A stretch of DNA of 42,690 nucleotides from Roseovarius gaetbuli (GTDB taxonomy: Bacteria; Pseudomonadota; Alphaproteobacteria; Rhodobacterales; Rhodobacteraceae), in contig NZ_FWFJ01000031.1 in assembly GCF_900172365.1 (NCBI RefSeq), positions 1 to 42,690 on the forward strand, written 5' to 3'. How positions within the stretch are numbered: the first letter of the stretch is position 1; every line of letters starts with the position of its first letter. Of the stretch, positions 9,001 to 16,415 are shown piece after piece. Made by a program: the position numbers and the translations under genes. The notes beneath the pieces are model-generated. The model was not told the DNA's origin. It did not search any database and was given only the letters and a program-made list of their open reading frames with translations.

Positions 9001-10040
9001 AGCACCGCAAAATCCGCCGGTGTGCCGCCAAAGGCCGGACGGTCGTCACTGTCCCGGCTCACGAGGAGGGCGTTGGCGCGGCTGACACCATTGACCGACC
9101 AGGCGGCGGGTGAGGTGATCTTGGCGGGCAGCTCGACGCCGGGACGGATCCTGCAGTGCCCGGCCCGCAGGTCATCGCCGAACCAGGCCACCACGAGGCT
9201 GACGCTCTCGATGCCCGGGACCGAGGCTTGAAGCCGGTCGAGCGCCACGGTGATATCAGCGGTGTCCGAGAGCGCATTGACGTTATCGGCGCCGGTTGCC
9301 CCGCCCGGACCGGTGGATTTGCGCACCGGCTGGGTGGCATAGCTGAACTCGCCCGAGGCGGGGATCATCGTGACGGCGCGCACCAGCCCCTCGGCCGTGT
9401 CGGGATCGCCCAGGGGGCGGAAGACCTCGAAGGAGAGCTGCGGCAGGCGGTTGCCAAAGGCGGAGAGCGCCAGTTCCTCGAAAACCACATAGGCGGTACC
9501 CCGGTAGGCGGGGGTATTTGCCGCTCCCATTTTGGCGGCGATGAATGGATCGGGCTCCTGCGCCTCATCACCGGGATACCAGCGCCAGGTGACACCTGAG
9601 AGATCCATCGGCTTGCCATCAGCCCAGATGCGCCCAATGCCTGTCACTTCGCCTTCTGAGAGCGCCACGGCAAAGGAGGCAAAGTAGAGAAACTCGGTGG
9701 TGGTGACCTTGGGCCCGCTGCCCTTGCCGCCGCCCTGGCGGCTGGTTTTGGTCTCCTCGCGGAAATCCGTGGCCCAGATGATGTTGCCGCCGATCCGCAT
9801 CCGGCCAAAGAGGCGCGGGATCACCGCGCCTTCGGTGGCCGACGTAACCGTCAGGCTGTCGAGCCGCGCGCCCTCGATGCGTTGCGCGGGCGCCAGCGAG
9901 GACACGATCCAGTTGTCGAGCACGCCGCCAATGGAGGAGCCGACAAAGCCGCCGATGCTGGCGGCGCTCACACCAAGGACCGCGCCGCCGATCGAGCCAC
10001 CAATGGCGGTGCCGACAGCGCCGAGAACGAGGGTTGCCAT
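6033..10040 (-). CDS. GTA gp15-like baseplate/tip protein with TIM-barrel-like domain
   Basis: 1335 residues, the largest gene in the window. The first 50 residues are glycine/alanine-rich and hydrophobic (LVLGAVGTAIGGSIGGAVLG), as in tail tip proteins that pack in the tube lumen. The middle holds the GTA TIM-barrel-like region (roughly 430-730: WRDGFEHADAALAP, FEWFYASPADRAAQTRTPI, KPIRFTELGCPAIDRGTNQPNVF), followed by a phage-tail_3-like region (ALEAPRASISSLARQFGFDAVES) and further beta-rich domains near the C-terminus. In the Rhodobacter gene transfer agent the homologue forms the megatron/host-contact hub. Its start overlaps the NlpC/P60 stop by one base (TGATG); a TTG one codon earlier is possible. 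Transcribed as part of the late operon. Confidence 0.85.
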   Translation of the reverse strand: MATLVLGAVGTAIGGSIGGAVLGVSAASIGGFVGSSIGGVLDNWIVSSLAPAQRIEGARLDSLTVTSATEGAVIPRLFGRMRIGGNIIWATDFREETKTSRQGGGKGSGPKVTTTEFLYFASFAVALSEGEVTGIGRIWADGKPMDLSGVTWRWYPGDEAQEPDPFIAAKMGAANTPAYRGTAYVVFEELALSAFGNRLPQLSFEVFRPLGDPDTAEGLVRAVTMIPASGEFSYATQPVRKSTGPGGATGADNVNALSDTADITVALDRLQASVPGIESVSLVVAWFGDDLRAGHCRIRPGVELPAKITSPAAWSVNGVSRANALLVSRDSDDRPAFGGTPADFAVLQAIREIKARGLRVTFYPFLLMDVPHGNTLPDPYSDDATEAGQPAFPWRGRITASPAAGFAGTVDKTVTAATQVAALFGAATPASFSLSGDSVSWAGPLDDWGLRRMVLHYAHLCAVAGGVDAFLIGSEMPGLTTIRSGPSTYPAVQAFRDLAGDVRSILGADTAISYAADWSEYFGHHPTDGSGDVFFHLDALWADASIDFIGIDNYMPLSDWRDGFEHADAALAPAIYDRAYLQSNIAGGEGFEWFYASPADRAAQTRTPITDGEAGSATGPSDPPNASKPWVFRPKDLRAWWSNAHYNRPGGVESGTATAWIPQSKPIRFTELGCPAIDRGTNQPNVFFDPKSSESETPHFSRGWRDDAIQRAYLEATYLWWGVPANNPTSPVYGAPMVHLHDCAAWTWDARPYPFFPELTNIWTDGPNWRLGHWLTGRLGAVSLAALVRHLCLRAGMPAAQIDVTGLWGAVEGYVITALEAPRASISSLARQFGFDAVESEGRIKFRMRGQSASTTLTPDGMVAPSSAESDVMELTRAQESELPQALKWQVARADEGYDAVQVEARRITVDTARIASEAFPIAVPPEEAERRCRRALMEAWVGREGAAFRLPPSQLALDPGDVVLLAHDGRLTEMRLVSIADSGVRSIDAVRQDRAVYDLPPGQARPASLSVPPVFGTPDIMMLDLPQLRDDQPVHRPLIAAHAKPWPGELAVFRSASADGFALLTTFGTRASIGVLASDFFAGPVSRFDHGNALLVDLFSGTLESVTDLALFGGANALAVETGPGLWEIVQAGAAELVAAGRYRLTRLLRGQRGTEGAILGVVPTGARVVVVDATLASLPISEADLGLPWNWRIGPASKPVSDETYAAVSFTPGGAGLRPFSVAHVAQPWRFARSPGDLTIRWMRRSRSLVADTWGAGDVPLAEETEAYEVEILDGAAVKRTLSTPTTSALYTVLQQTADWGAPLGPGQTLIIRIFQLSALFGRGAARTVTLSF

Positions 10041-10489
10041 CAACGGGCCTCCGGAAAGAGAAAGGCGAAGGCGATGCGCCGCCGCCAGCTGGGCGTCAAA
10101 CCCTCCTCGACAACGCCAAGGCGCTCACAGGCATGGATGAAGCTTTGGGGCCCGGTCAGGATCCCGACATGCTTGGCAATGGCACGGGGCATCATCCGAA
10201 AGAGCACCAGCGCACCGGGTGGCGCGTCGGCGGGCGGGCATTCCACCATCATGCGGCGCGCCCCCTCGGCCAGCACCTCGCGGGCACCGGTCTCACCCCA
10301 GTCGCGGCTGTAGGGCGGCATGGGAAAGGGCTCGGGGCCCACCACCTCGCGCCAGACGCCGCGTGCAAGACCCAGACAATCGCAGCCGACCCCGCAGAGG
10401 CTGGCCTGATCATGATAGGGCGTGCCCAGCCAGCTGCGGGCTATGGCGATGACATGGGCGGGATCGGCGACGGTTTGAGCCCGGGTCAC
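10040..10489 (-). CDS. NlpC/P60-family tail peptidase (GTA gp14-like)
   Basis: 149 residues with a complete NlpC/P60 layout: WLGTPYHDQASL, then GCDCLGLARGVW with Cys38 as nucleophile, then IAKHVGIL with His107 as catalytic base, and SFIHA with His119 as likely third residue. These enzymes cut gamma-D-Glu-diaminopimelate bonds, locally opening peptidoglycan as the tail penetrates the envelope. It lies between DUF2163 and the tip protein, exactly the GTA g13-g14-g15 order, and overlaps both neighbours by 1-4 bp. Confidence 0.85.
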   Translation of the reverse strand: MTRAQTVADPAHVIAIARSWLGTPYHDQASLCGVGCDCLGLARGVWREVVGPEPFPMPPYSRDWGETGAREVLAEGARRMMVECPPADAPPGALVLFRMMPRAIAKHVGILTGPQSFIHACERLGVVEEGLTPSWRRRIAFAFLFPEAR

Positions 10490-11370
10490 AGCACATCTCC
10501 CGCATGGCCCGCATTCTGGCTGGCATAACGCAGCACGGCATCCTGGCCGGGGATGTGGGGAAAGCCCCGGAAATTGACGACATTGGCGAACTTTGCCGCG
10601 CAGGTCTTGATCCGCTTGTCGCAGCCTGCGCGCGCGACAAAGCTGTCGCCTGGTGCAAAGGCACGGATCGGCGCTTCCAGCAGGGTCAGGGTCGCGCTGC
10701 TGCCGGTCAACTCATGCGCCAGCACTTCAGTGATGCGCCCGGCATTGGCCCCGCTGGTCCAGGTGAGTGTGCCAAAGGCAAACCAGCCCGTTTCGAACGC
10801 GGCCAGACCCGAGGCCCGGAAGGCCCGGTCGCGCAGGCGCTCCGTTACAATGCCGGTCCCCTTGTAGACCGCGTTCTCCAGATCGACGCCGCAGCGCGCA
10901 TCGCCAAGTTCCGCATCGCATCCCGCCTGAAACGTCCGCCCGACGGTCTGGCCGAGGAGGTGCGCAAGGCTGCGCACTTCGGCGACAAAGGCCATGCGGC
11001 CGCGCCGGATCTGGCCCACCGCACCGCGCCGCAGGAGGACACGCTGGCTGGTATCCGTCCAGTTCACCCGCCAGAGCTCGACCTGCGCATTGTCCCAGCG
11101 CCCGTCGAGGATGTCGGTCTCGGTGATGCGATCCGAGCTCAGCACGCCCTCCGCATCCTGTGCATCGACGGCCAGATCAGAGCCTGCGCGGATCTCCGAG
11201 GCGGCAAAGCCGCTTTCGGGTTCAAAATCGGTGCCATCGAAACTGAGCGCGCGATCATGATCGGTGAACCCCAGCGTCACCCCGTCGGCCCGGGAAATCC
11301 GCCAGCACCAGGCCAGCGTGGTGGTGCCCGCGTCGAGATGGGCCTGCAGGCCGGGAGAGAGGGCTTTCAT
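10486..11370 (-). CDS. DUF2163 tail protein (GTA gp13-like baseplate hub)
   Basis: 294 residues matching the DUF2163/phage BR0599 family: MKALSPGLQAHLDAGTTTLAWCWRI at the start, GFTDHDRALSFDG, and a C-terminal cysteine-rich stretch (FVARAGCDKRIKTCAAKF, then NFRGFPHIPGQDAVL). In GTA structures this is a hub protein; the conserved cysteines there are described as metal or Fe-S binding, which I note only by analogy. It is followed by NlpC/P60 with a 4-bp overlap, and preceded by a 336-bp gap containing a short opposite-strand ORF. Confidence 0.85.
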   Translation of the reverse strand: MKALSPGLQAHLDAGTTTLAWCWRISRADGVTLGFTDHDRALSFDGTDFEPESGFAASEIRAGSDLAVDAQDAEGVLSSDRITETDILDGRWDNAQVELWRVNWTDTSQRVLLRRGAVGQIRRGRMAFVAEVRSLAHLLGQTVGRTFQAGCDAELGDARCGVDLENAVYKGTGIVTERLRDRAFRASGLAAFETGWFAFGTLTWTSGANAGRITEVLAHELTGSSATLTLLEAPIRAFAPGDSFVARAGCDKRIKTCAAKFANVVNFRGFPHIPGQDAVLRYASQNAGHAGDVL

Positions 11371-11441
11371 GGAATGACCTTGATATGTAGGGAACGAAGA
11401 GCCAACCTGGCTGGAGATCCGAGTTGCTGGAGAGGGTTGTG

Positions 11442-11648
11442 ATGATGACGCAGGATGATCCCAGGGATACTGGCTCCGACGCTGAAGCCGATAGCGAGGC
11501 AGCTTCAGTGACGCCTGAGGATTGCACCAGGGTGGTCATTGATGTTGTGACGCGTGAGGCGTTTCTGGAGGCGTTGAAACGGGCCACGCCTCCGGAAGAC
11601 GGGTTTGTTGTCCCGCTGATCCGTAAGCCCGGCCCCCGGACCGGGTAG
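11442..11648 (+). CDS. Small acidic protein, unknown, opposite strand
   Basis: 68 residues on the plus strand in the only sizable gap of the tail operon. It begins at ATG 11442 behind a good GGAGAGGG. The N-terminal half is strongly acidic (QDDPRDTGSDAEADSEA), followed by a short amphipathic region (RVVIDVVTREAFLEALKRAT) and VPLIRKPGPRTG. No family recognised. The ribosome binding site and its containment in the gap between DUF2163 and DUF2460 favour a real moron gene. An antisense shadow is not possible here because no gene is on the other strand. Confidence 0.45.
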   Translation: MMTQDDPRDTGSDAEADSEAASVTPEDCTRVVIDVVTREAFLEALKRATPPEDGFVVPLIRKPGPRTG

Positions 11649-11706
11649 CGACCGCTCTGTTTTTACATGCGTAGCCCGCAGCCCGCGCTTGCCCCAGGCC
11701 GTGCCC

Positions 11707-12333
11707 TTACCGCCGGATCTCGATGAGCGGGATGGAGGTGATCGATCCGAGCCGTTCGACATCGAGGGTGACGTCGAGGATGTCGGTGTCAAACCGCACC
11801 GGCACATCGAAGGCGAAACCGGCGGTGATTTCGATGTCAGGGGGTGGCGCTGTGTCAAAGCTGACAACGCCGGTGGTGATACCGACGCTCCAGCCCGACA
11901 TCTGCTCGACACCGTCCAGGGCGATCCGCACACTGTCTGCGACAGGTTTGGCGATGGCGCGGCTCCAGCTCTGCGCGCCGGAGCTGTAGTGCTTCACCAG
12001 ACCAAAGCTGTTACCTGCGCCGTCCCCGATGCCGATCAGCTGATCCGTTGCGCTGATCGCCTGTGAGGGCAGGCTGGACTTGTAGTCGGCCCAGTCCTTG
12101 TAGCGAAACCCGTGCAGTCGACCGTTGCGGGCCTCGAAGAACGCCACGACCGCCGCCAGATCATCGGCGCGGCGGATGCCGTAGGCCACATCATAGCGGC
12201 GGCGGCTGTTGGCCCAGCTGGCATTGCGTTCCTCGTCGCCACTCGCCAGTTCCACGATCTGGGTGCGCCGTTCAGGCCCACCGCGCGCGCCACGGCTGAT
12301 GGTGTCGGGGAAGCGCACCTCATGGAAGGCCAT
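11707..12333 (-). CDS. DUF2460 tail protein (GTA gp12-like distal tail protein)
   Basis: 208 residues, DUF2460/TIGR02217 type: MAFHEVRFPDTISRGARGGPERRT at the start, RRYDVAYGIRRADDLAAVVAFFEARNGRLHGFRYKDWADYKS in the middle, and a beta-rich C-terminus ending SITSIPLIEIRR. In the gene transfer agent this protein makes the distal tail ring linking tube to baseplate hub. The gene overlaps the end of the tape measure gene by one base (stop/start TGATG at 12333-12335). Confidence 0.87.
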   Translation of the reverse strand: MAFHEVRFPDTISRGARGGPERRTQIVELASGDEERNASWANSRRRYDVAYGIRRADDLAAVVAFFEARNGRLHGFRYKDWADYKSSLPSQAISATDQLIGIGDGAGNSFGLVKHYSSGAQSWSRAIAKPVADSVRIALDGVEQMSGWSVGITTGVVSFDTAPPPDIEITAGFAFDVPVRFDTDILDVTLDVERLGSITSIPLIEIRR

Positions 12334-14741
12334 CAGAGCCCCCTCTGGCCGAGTGACACGGCGCGGGCAATGTCACTTGCCACCTGCGTACGCGATTGCC
12401 GGAAGCTTTCGGCGTCGCGGGCCATGATGGTCACGTTGACGGCGGGCGTGGAGGACTGCCCTTGGCCATAACCAGCGGCCTCGCGGCGCGACAACACCCG
12501 TTCGCCGCGTTGCAGAATCGCCGGAACCTCGTCCGGTCGCAGTCCCGCAAAACCACCCGAGCGCATGCGCGGGGCATTGGCAAAGGCCAGCGCCGGGACC
12601 ATCCGGCCCGGGCCTGGCGATCCGACCACGCCACCTGCATGAAGAATGTTGGCGAACAAACCGCCCGCACCGCCAAGTGCATCGGAGAGCGCATTGGCGA
12701 TCGGCCCGAGGATGAAGCGCCGCGCCGCGAGGTTCGCCAGATCGGCAATCATCGAACTGACCAGATCGCCGAAGTCGAGCTTGCCGGTCTTCACAAAATT
12801 GCCCACCGCGTTCTCGGCGCTCTGGAAGGCCCCGACCAGGCTCTGGCCGATATCGCCGCCAATGTCGCGGGCCTTGGCGGCATAGTCGGCCAGGGTGGAA
12901 ACGGCCGCCTCCCAGCCGACCTTGGCCACTTCCGCGCCATTGGCTGCCGCGGCTCCCGCGCCACCGGAATTACGCCCAGCCTCGGTGATCGCTTCGTCAA
13001 ACCGGTTGGCGGCATCCCTGGCCGCATCGAGTTCCGTCTCGCCCTGCGCACCCGCACCGGCGACGGCATCCTTCAACGCCTGCCAGCTGGCCAGCGGGGC
13101 GCGCGCACCGGCCGCCAGATCGGTCGCCGCCGTGCGGAAGATGCTGGCCGAGGCCAGCGCCTCTTTGGCAATATCGTTCAGCCCCACGTCGGGCACCGCC
13201 AGCGGGTTGTCCGCAAAGGCCCGCTCGAAGGCGTCCTTCGCCGCTGTTGCGGCCTGTGTCGCTGCCCCGGCAAAGCGGTTCTCGATGCTGCCCAGATCCA
13301 GATCGCCCAGAAGCGTGATGCGGCGCGCAGAGCCCAGCGCCTCGAGCCCGGTGTTGACGCTGTCGATGAAGCCGTTGATCCGGGCCACCACGCCATTGAG
13401 CATCGCCTCGACCCCCTCGATCAGGCTGTTCGCCGCCTGAAACGCCAGATCGCCAATGGCGGCGGGCAAGAGACCCCAGATCGCCTTGATCGCCTCAAAC
13501 GCCCCCTCAAAGGTGTTGGCGGCGGTGTTGCCAAAACCGACGACGCTTTCGATGGCGCTCTGCATGGCTGACGCGGCGTCCGATTTGAGATCAAGAAACA
13601 CTGCCGTGGCCGCAGCGCCCGCCGCAGACGCGGCCATCCCGAGGCGCTCCCAGACCTCGACCGCCACATCCTTCAAAAGCCCCATGGCCGCACCGAACCC
13701 GCCTGCGCCGGAAACCAGCCGGGTGAACTGGAACACCAGCTCGCCCGCGCCGACAATCAGCGCGCCGAGCCCCGTCCGGATCAACGCCCCGCGCAGGACG
13801 ACCAGGGCCGTGGCCAGACCTCGTACCGAGAGCGCCGCAGCGGCCAGCCCGGCCACCCAGCGCCCGGCCAGCAGGGTCGCAAAGGTTGCGGCGATGCTGA
13901 TCAGACGGCCGATATTGTCGAAGAGCGCGCTTATGGCGATCCCGAGCGGGCCGGTGCGGCTTGCAATCGCTGCCATCGCATTGGCCACGGCCTCCAGCGC
14001 CGGGGCGGCTGCGACGGCCAGCTGGTTCGAGACGCCGCGCCAGATCAGTCCCAGCCGCGAAATCGCATCATTGGTACGCTCGATCTGGTCAGCGTCAGCT
14101 TCCGAAACCACCACCCCGAAGGCAAGCACGTCCTCGGTTGCCTGGCGCAGCGTCGCAGTGTCGATGCGCGACATGGCGATGGAGCCTTCCTCGCCGAAGA
14201 GCTGCCCCGCAACGGCGGCGCGCTCAGCCGCAGGCACGAAGCTTTCGATGGCGGCGTTGATCGCCCCGACACGCTGGTCCAGCGGCAAGGCGATCAGGTC
14301 AGAGGCGGAAAGCCCGAGCCGGTCCAACGCGTCTGCCGCGGGGCCAGTCCCGGCGGCCGCCTGGCTGAGGCGGCGCGTCAGATCCTTGGTCGCCTGATCG
14401 ATCCCGGACATCGACACGCCCGCCAACGCGCCCGCGCGCTCCAGTGTCTGGATTGAGGCAACCGTTGTGCCAAGCGATTGCGCCAGCTTGGCCTGCGCAT
14501 CGACCGTTTGTAGCCCGGACCTGATCATCGCGGCACCAGCGGCGGCCAGGGCCACTGTTGCGGCGGCGGCCGCCACCCGCGCGCGGCGGGCAAAGGCGGC
14601 AACGCGTGCATTGGCGAGGTCCATCTCGCGCGACAGCCGCCCGAAACCGCGCGCCCCGGCTTCGCCCACACCTTCCAGCTCCGCACGGACCTGGCGGCCG
14701 CCTTCCGCCACGAGGCGGACGGATACGCGTTTTTCAGCCAT
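12333..14741 (-). CDS. Tail tape measure protein
   Basis: 802 residues, helical and alanine-rich. The N-terminus (VRLVAEGGRQVRAELEGVGEAGARGFGRL) and long coiled or helical repeats are typical. Hydrophobic segments lie near residues 55-75 and 270-330 (LISIAATFATLLAGRWVAGLAAAAL). Around residue 650 it has the lambda tape-measure C-terminal signature (NFVKTGKLDFGDLVSSMIADLANLAARRFI), then a glycine-rich tail and VNVTIMARDAESFRQSRTQVASDIARAV. At 2.4 kb it predicts a fairly short siphovirus tail (rule of about 1.5 angstrom per residue). Its ATG at 14741 overlaps the stop of the frameshifted chaperone reading frame by 8 bp. Confidence 0.88.
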   Translation of the reverse strand: MAEKRVSVRLVAEGGRQVRAELEGVGEAGARGFGRLSREMDLANARVAAFARRARVAAAAATVALAAAGAAMIRSGLQTVDAQAKLAQSLGTTVASIQTLERAGALAGVSMSGIDQATKDLTRRLSQAAAGTGPAADALDRLGLSASDLIALPLDQRVGAINAAIESFVPAAERAAVAGQLFGEEGSIAMSRIDTATLRQATEDVLAFGVVVSEADADQIERTNDAISRLGLIWRGVSNQLAVAAAPALEAVANAMAAIASRTGPLGIAISALFDNIGRLISIAATFATLLAGRWVAGLAAAALSVRGLATALVVLRGALIRTGLGALIVGAGELVFQFTRLVSGAGGFGAAMGLLKDVAVEVWERLGMAASAAGAAATAVFLDLKSDAASAMQSAIESVVGFGNTAANTFEGAFEAIKAIWGLLPAAIGDLAFQAANSLIEGVEAMLNGVVARINGFIDSVNTGLEALGSARRITLLGDLDLGSIENRFAGAATQAATAAKDAFERAFADNPLAVPDVGLNDIAKEALASASIFRTAATDLAAGARAPLASWQALKDAVAGAGAQGETELDAARDAANRFDEAITEAGRNSGGAGAAAANGAEVAKVGWEAAVSTLADYAAKARDIGGDIGQSLVGAFQSAENAVGNFVKTGKLDFGDLVSSMIADLANLAARRFILGPIANALSDALGGAGGLFANILHAGGVVGSPGPGRMVPALAFANAPRMRSGGFAGLRPDEVPAILQRGERVLSRREAAGYGQGQSSTPAVNVTIMARDAESFRQSRTQVASDIARAVSLGQRGL

Positions 14742-15401
14742 CGCGGTGTCCTTCCATCTGTTCGTTGAGTTTGCGCACCATCACCGCCTCGATCTCGGGC
14801 AGCAGTTCAGCTGCGATGAGGGGGTTCACGCCCAGCGCGCGGGCGAGGGCCAAGGCCGCGCCCATGTCCCAGCCCAGCACCGCGCCGGGGATCACGCGCA
14901 GCTGACCACCAAGGCGACCGACCAGATCCCAGAGCTGCCATCCATCCTGCGTTTGGGGCTGGTTCAGTCTGGCTGGGCAGTCGGCGCAGCGTCCTTCGCA
15001 GGCCGCGCAATAGTTGTCGCCCCCGCCGAAGGACCAGTCGGCGAGGGCGCGGAGGCGTTTTTTTCCGCGTCCAGCAGCAGGCCGCGCGCGACGTATTGGG
15101 TCTGGAACGCCTCAAAGACCGGCCAGATTTCCAGAAGGGCGTCGATGCCGTCCGGTGACACGTGCACAATTGTGCCCATTGCATCACCCACGCCCTCCCA
15201 ATCCAGAACGGCGCGACGGGCCACGGACTTGGCCATGACCAGCGCCAGCTCTTCCTGGCTGGCATCTTCGGGCAAGGCCTCGAGGGCAGCATCGGCGCGG
15301 GCAGACACCATCAGGGCGGTGGTCAGCGGGGCGACCTGCAGGCGCAGGCCGGGGGCAAGCTCCAGCCATTCAGGGGCGGCGGTCAGGTTCAGTCGGATCA
15401 T
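14734..15401 (-). CDS. Tail assembly chaperone, long form made by -1 frameshift (G-T type)
   Basis: Reading frame 0 from ATG 15401 runs to codon 115. A -1 slip at A AAA AAC (15057-15063) continues into an open frame of 107 codons that ends at TGA 14734-14736, giving a 222-residue fusion. The -1 part is protein-like from its first codon: RLRALADWSFGGGDNY, a cysteine cluster CAACEGRCADC (C-x2-C-x3-C-x2-C), then WQLWDLVGRLGGQLRVIPG and a helical C-terminus ending EQMEGHRDG. It has no ATG near its beginning, so it needs the upstream gene to be translated. This is the lambda G/GT arrangement: the long form binds the tape measure and tail tube during assembly. The slip itself is inferred from sequence. 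Confidence 0.72.
14964..15401 (-). CDS. Tail assembly chaperone, short form (gpG-like)
   Basis: 145 residues in the zero frame, ATG 15401 (touching the tail-tube stop in TGATG), stop TGA 14964. The first 110 residues are the folded domain (IRLNLTAAPEWLELAPGLRL, ALPEDASQEELALVMAKSVAR, PVFEAFQTQYVARGLLLDAE). After the slippery site the remaining 30 residues are low-complexity Ala/Pro/Ser/Thr (SAPSPTGPSAGATT), consistent with being a by-product of constraint on the overlapping -1 frame. In lambda the short form is made in large excess over the fusion. Confidence 0.78.
   Translation of the reverse strand: MIRLNLTAAPEWLELAPGLRLQVAPLTTALMVSARADAALEALPEDASQEELALVMAKSVARRAVLDWEGVGDAMGTIVHVSPDGIDALLEIWPVFEAFQTQYVARGLLLDAEKNASAPSPTGPSAGATTIARPAKDAAPTAQPD
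15057..15063 (-). promoter_or_regulatory. -1 ribosomal frameshift slippery heptamer A AAA AAC
   Basis: On the minus strand the codons GAA AAA AAC (Glu113-Lys-Asn of the chaperone) contain A AAA AAC in the correct X XXY YYZ phase. The -1 frame that opens here is intact to the start of the tape measure gene and reads as a cysteine-containing protein. GC-rich sequence immediately downstream could form the usual stimulatory structure; I have not folded it. Confidence 0.72.
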
Positions 15402-16342
15402 CAGTAGGCCTCGATATCGTTGATCAGGGTTGCGGTGCACATCCGGCCCACGATGCTGTCGCGCGCCGCCTGCCAGTCGAAGGTCGCCTGCACGCCCTGC
15501 GGCCCGGAAATCTCGATCCGGGGGCGCGGCAGGTAGACGGCGTGCACGGTGAAGCTGAAGCCCTCGCCTGATGGCAGGACATAGGCGAAAGTGATCTCGG
15601 CCGGATCGCCGTTGATCGCCTGTGTCACCAGCGTGCTGTCGGCAAAGCGGACCTCGATCCGCCCTGTGAGTGCTGCGATGGACGGGTCGGCCCCGTCGAT
15701 CCTGCCGTCCGAGCGGATGGTCTCGATCCGGTCGAGGTTGTTGGCATAGGTGATCTCGGCCGAGACGACATTGCCAAGGGCGGTCCCATTCCGCGTAATT
15801 GCGCCGTTGAAATGACCGAACCGTTGCAGGGCCAGTTCGGCGGGTGTTCCGGCGGCGGTGGCGGCGGCGATGGTCTCGCCCTGTGCCACCAGCCGGGCGG
15901 TGGCGGTCAGCAGGCCCGAGCGCTGCACCTGCCAGGACAGCTGATCCAGCACGCAGCCGGAATACATCGCAAAGCGCGGCACCTCGGGCATGCCGGTCTC
16001 GATCGACATGCTGGGCAGGACCCACGATCCGGACTGGAACTCATGGGTCCAGGGTGCCGCAGCGCCCGTGGTCGTGGGATCACCGAAGGCCGCCTTCAGC
16101 CAGAAGCCGAAGGCCTCAGCATCGATCGGCACCACCACATCGCCATCCGCCGTTACCGCGTCCTTGATCGGGGCCAAGGGATCGCGGCCATAGCCAAGCA
16201 GTTCGCTGTTCAGCAGCGGCTGTTCTGATCCGAGCGAGGTGCTGGCAAACGGCATCCTGGTGAAGCCGCCAGCTGGCGGCGTTCCATACGTAGTCTCGAA
16301 TCCGAGCGCCATCTGCGCCCGTGCCCCTTGGGCTCGTGCCAT
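15401..16342 (-). CDS. Major tail tube protein
   Basis: 313 residues from ATG 16342, behind AGGAG at 8 bp; an in-frame ATG 21 bp upstream lacks this. It is beta-rich, with MARAQGARAQMALGFETTYGTPPAGGF at the start, which fits the phage tail tube (DUF/TIGR02241-like) proteins of Rhodobacterales prophages. A repeated tube-domain feel is seen: PWTHEFQSGS, SAEITYANNLDRIETIRSDGRIDGADPSIAALTGRIEVRF. It precedes the chaperone and tape measure genes, the canonical order for the tube subunit. The bactofilin gene starts only about 70 bp away on the other strand. Confidence 0.8.
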   Translation of the reverse strand: MARAQGARAQMALGFETTYGTPPAGGFTRMPFASTSLGSEQPLLNSELLGYGRDPLAPIKDAVTADGDVVVPIDAEAFGFWLKAAFGDPTTTGAAAPWTHEFQSGSWVLPSMSIETGMPEVPRFAMYSGCVLDQLSWQVQRSGLLTATARLVAQGETIAAATAAGTPAELALQRFGHFNGAITRNGTALGNVVSAEITYANNLDRIETIRSDGRIDGADPSIAALTGRIEVRFADSTLVTQAINGDPAEITFAYVLPSGEGFSFTVHAVYLPRPRIEISGPQGVQATFDWQAARDSIVGRMCTATLINDIEAY

Positions 16343-16415
16343 GTTGAATTCTCCTGTATGCATGTTGAAACGGATGAGCTCCGAGAGGGCCGAAACTCGA
16401 AAAAGGCAGACTGGT

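Noticed and set aside
7671..9113. 480-codon plus-strand ORF inside the GTA-type tip gene
   Set aside because: Antisense to a well-supported 1335-residue gene; typical third-position GC artefact.
12396..13571. 391-codon plus-strand ORF within the tape measure gene
   Set aside because: Shadow of the tape measure; no SD and no family.
14807..15292. Minus-strand ORF in the third frame across the chaperone gene
   Set aside because: Arg/Trp/Pro-rich shadow. The biologically sensible second frame is -1 from the slip site, not this one.
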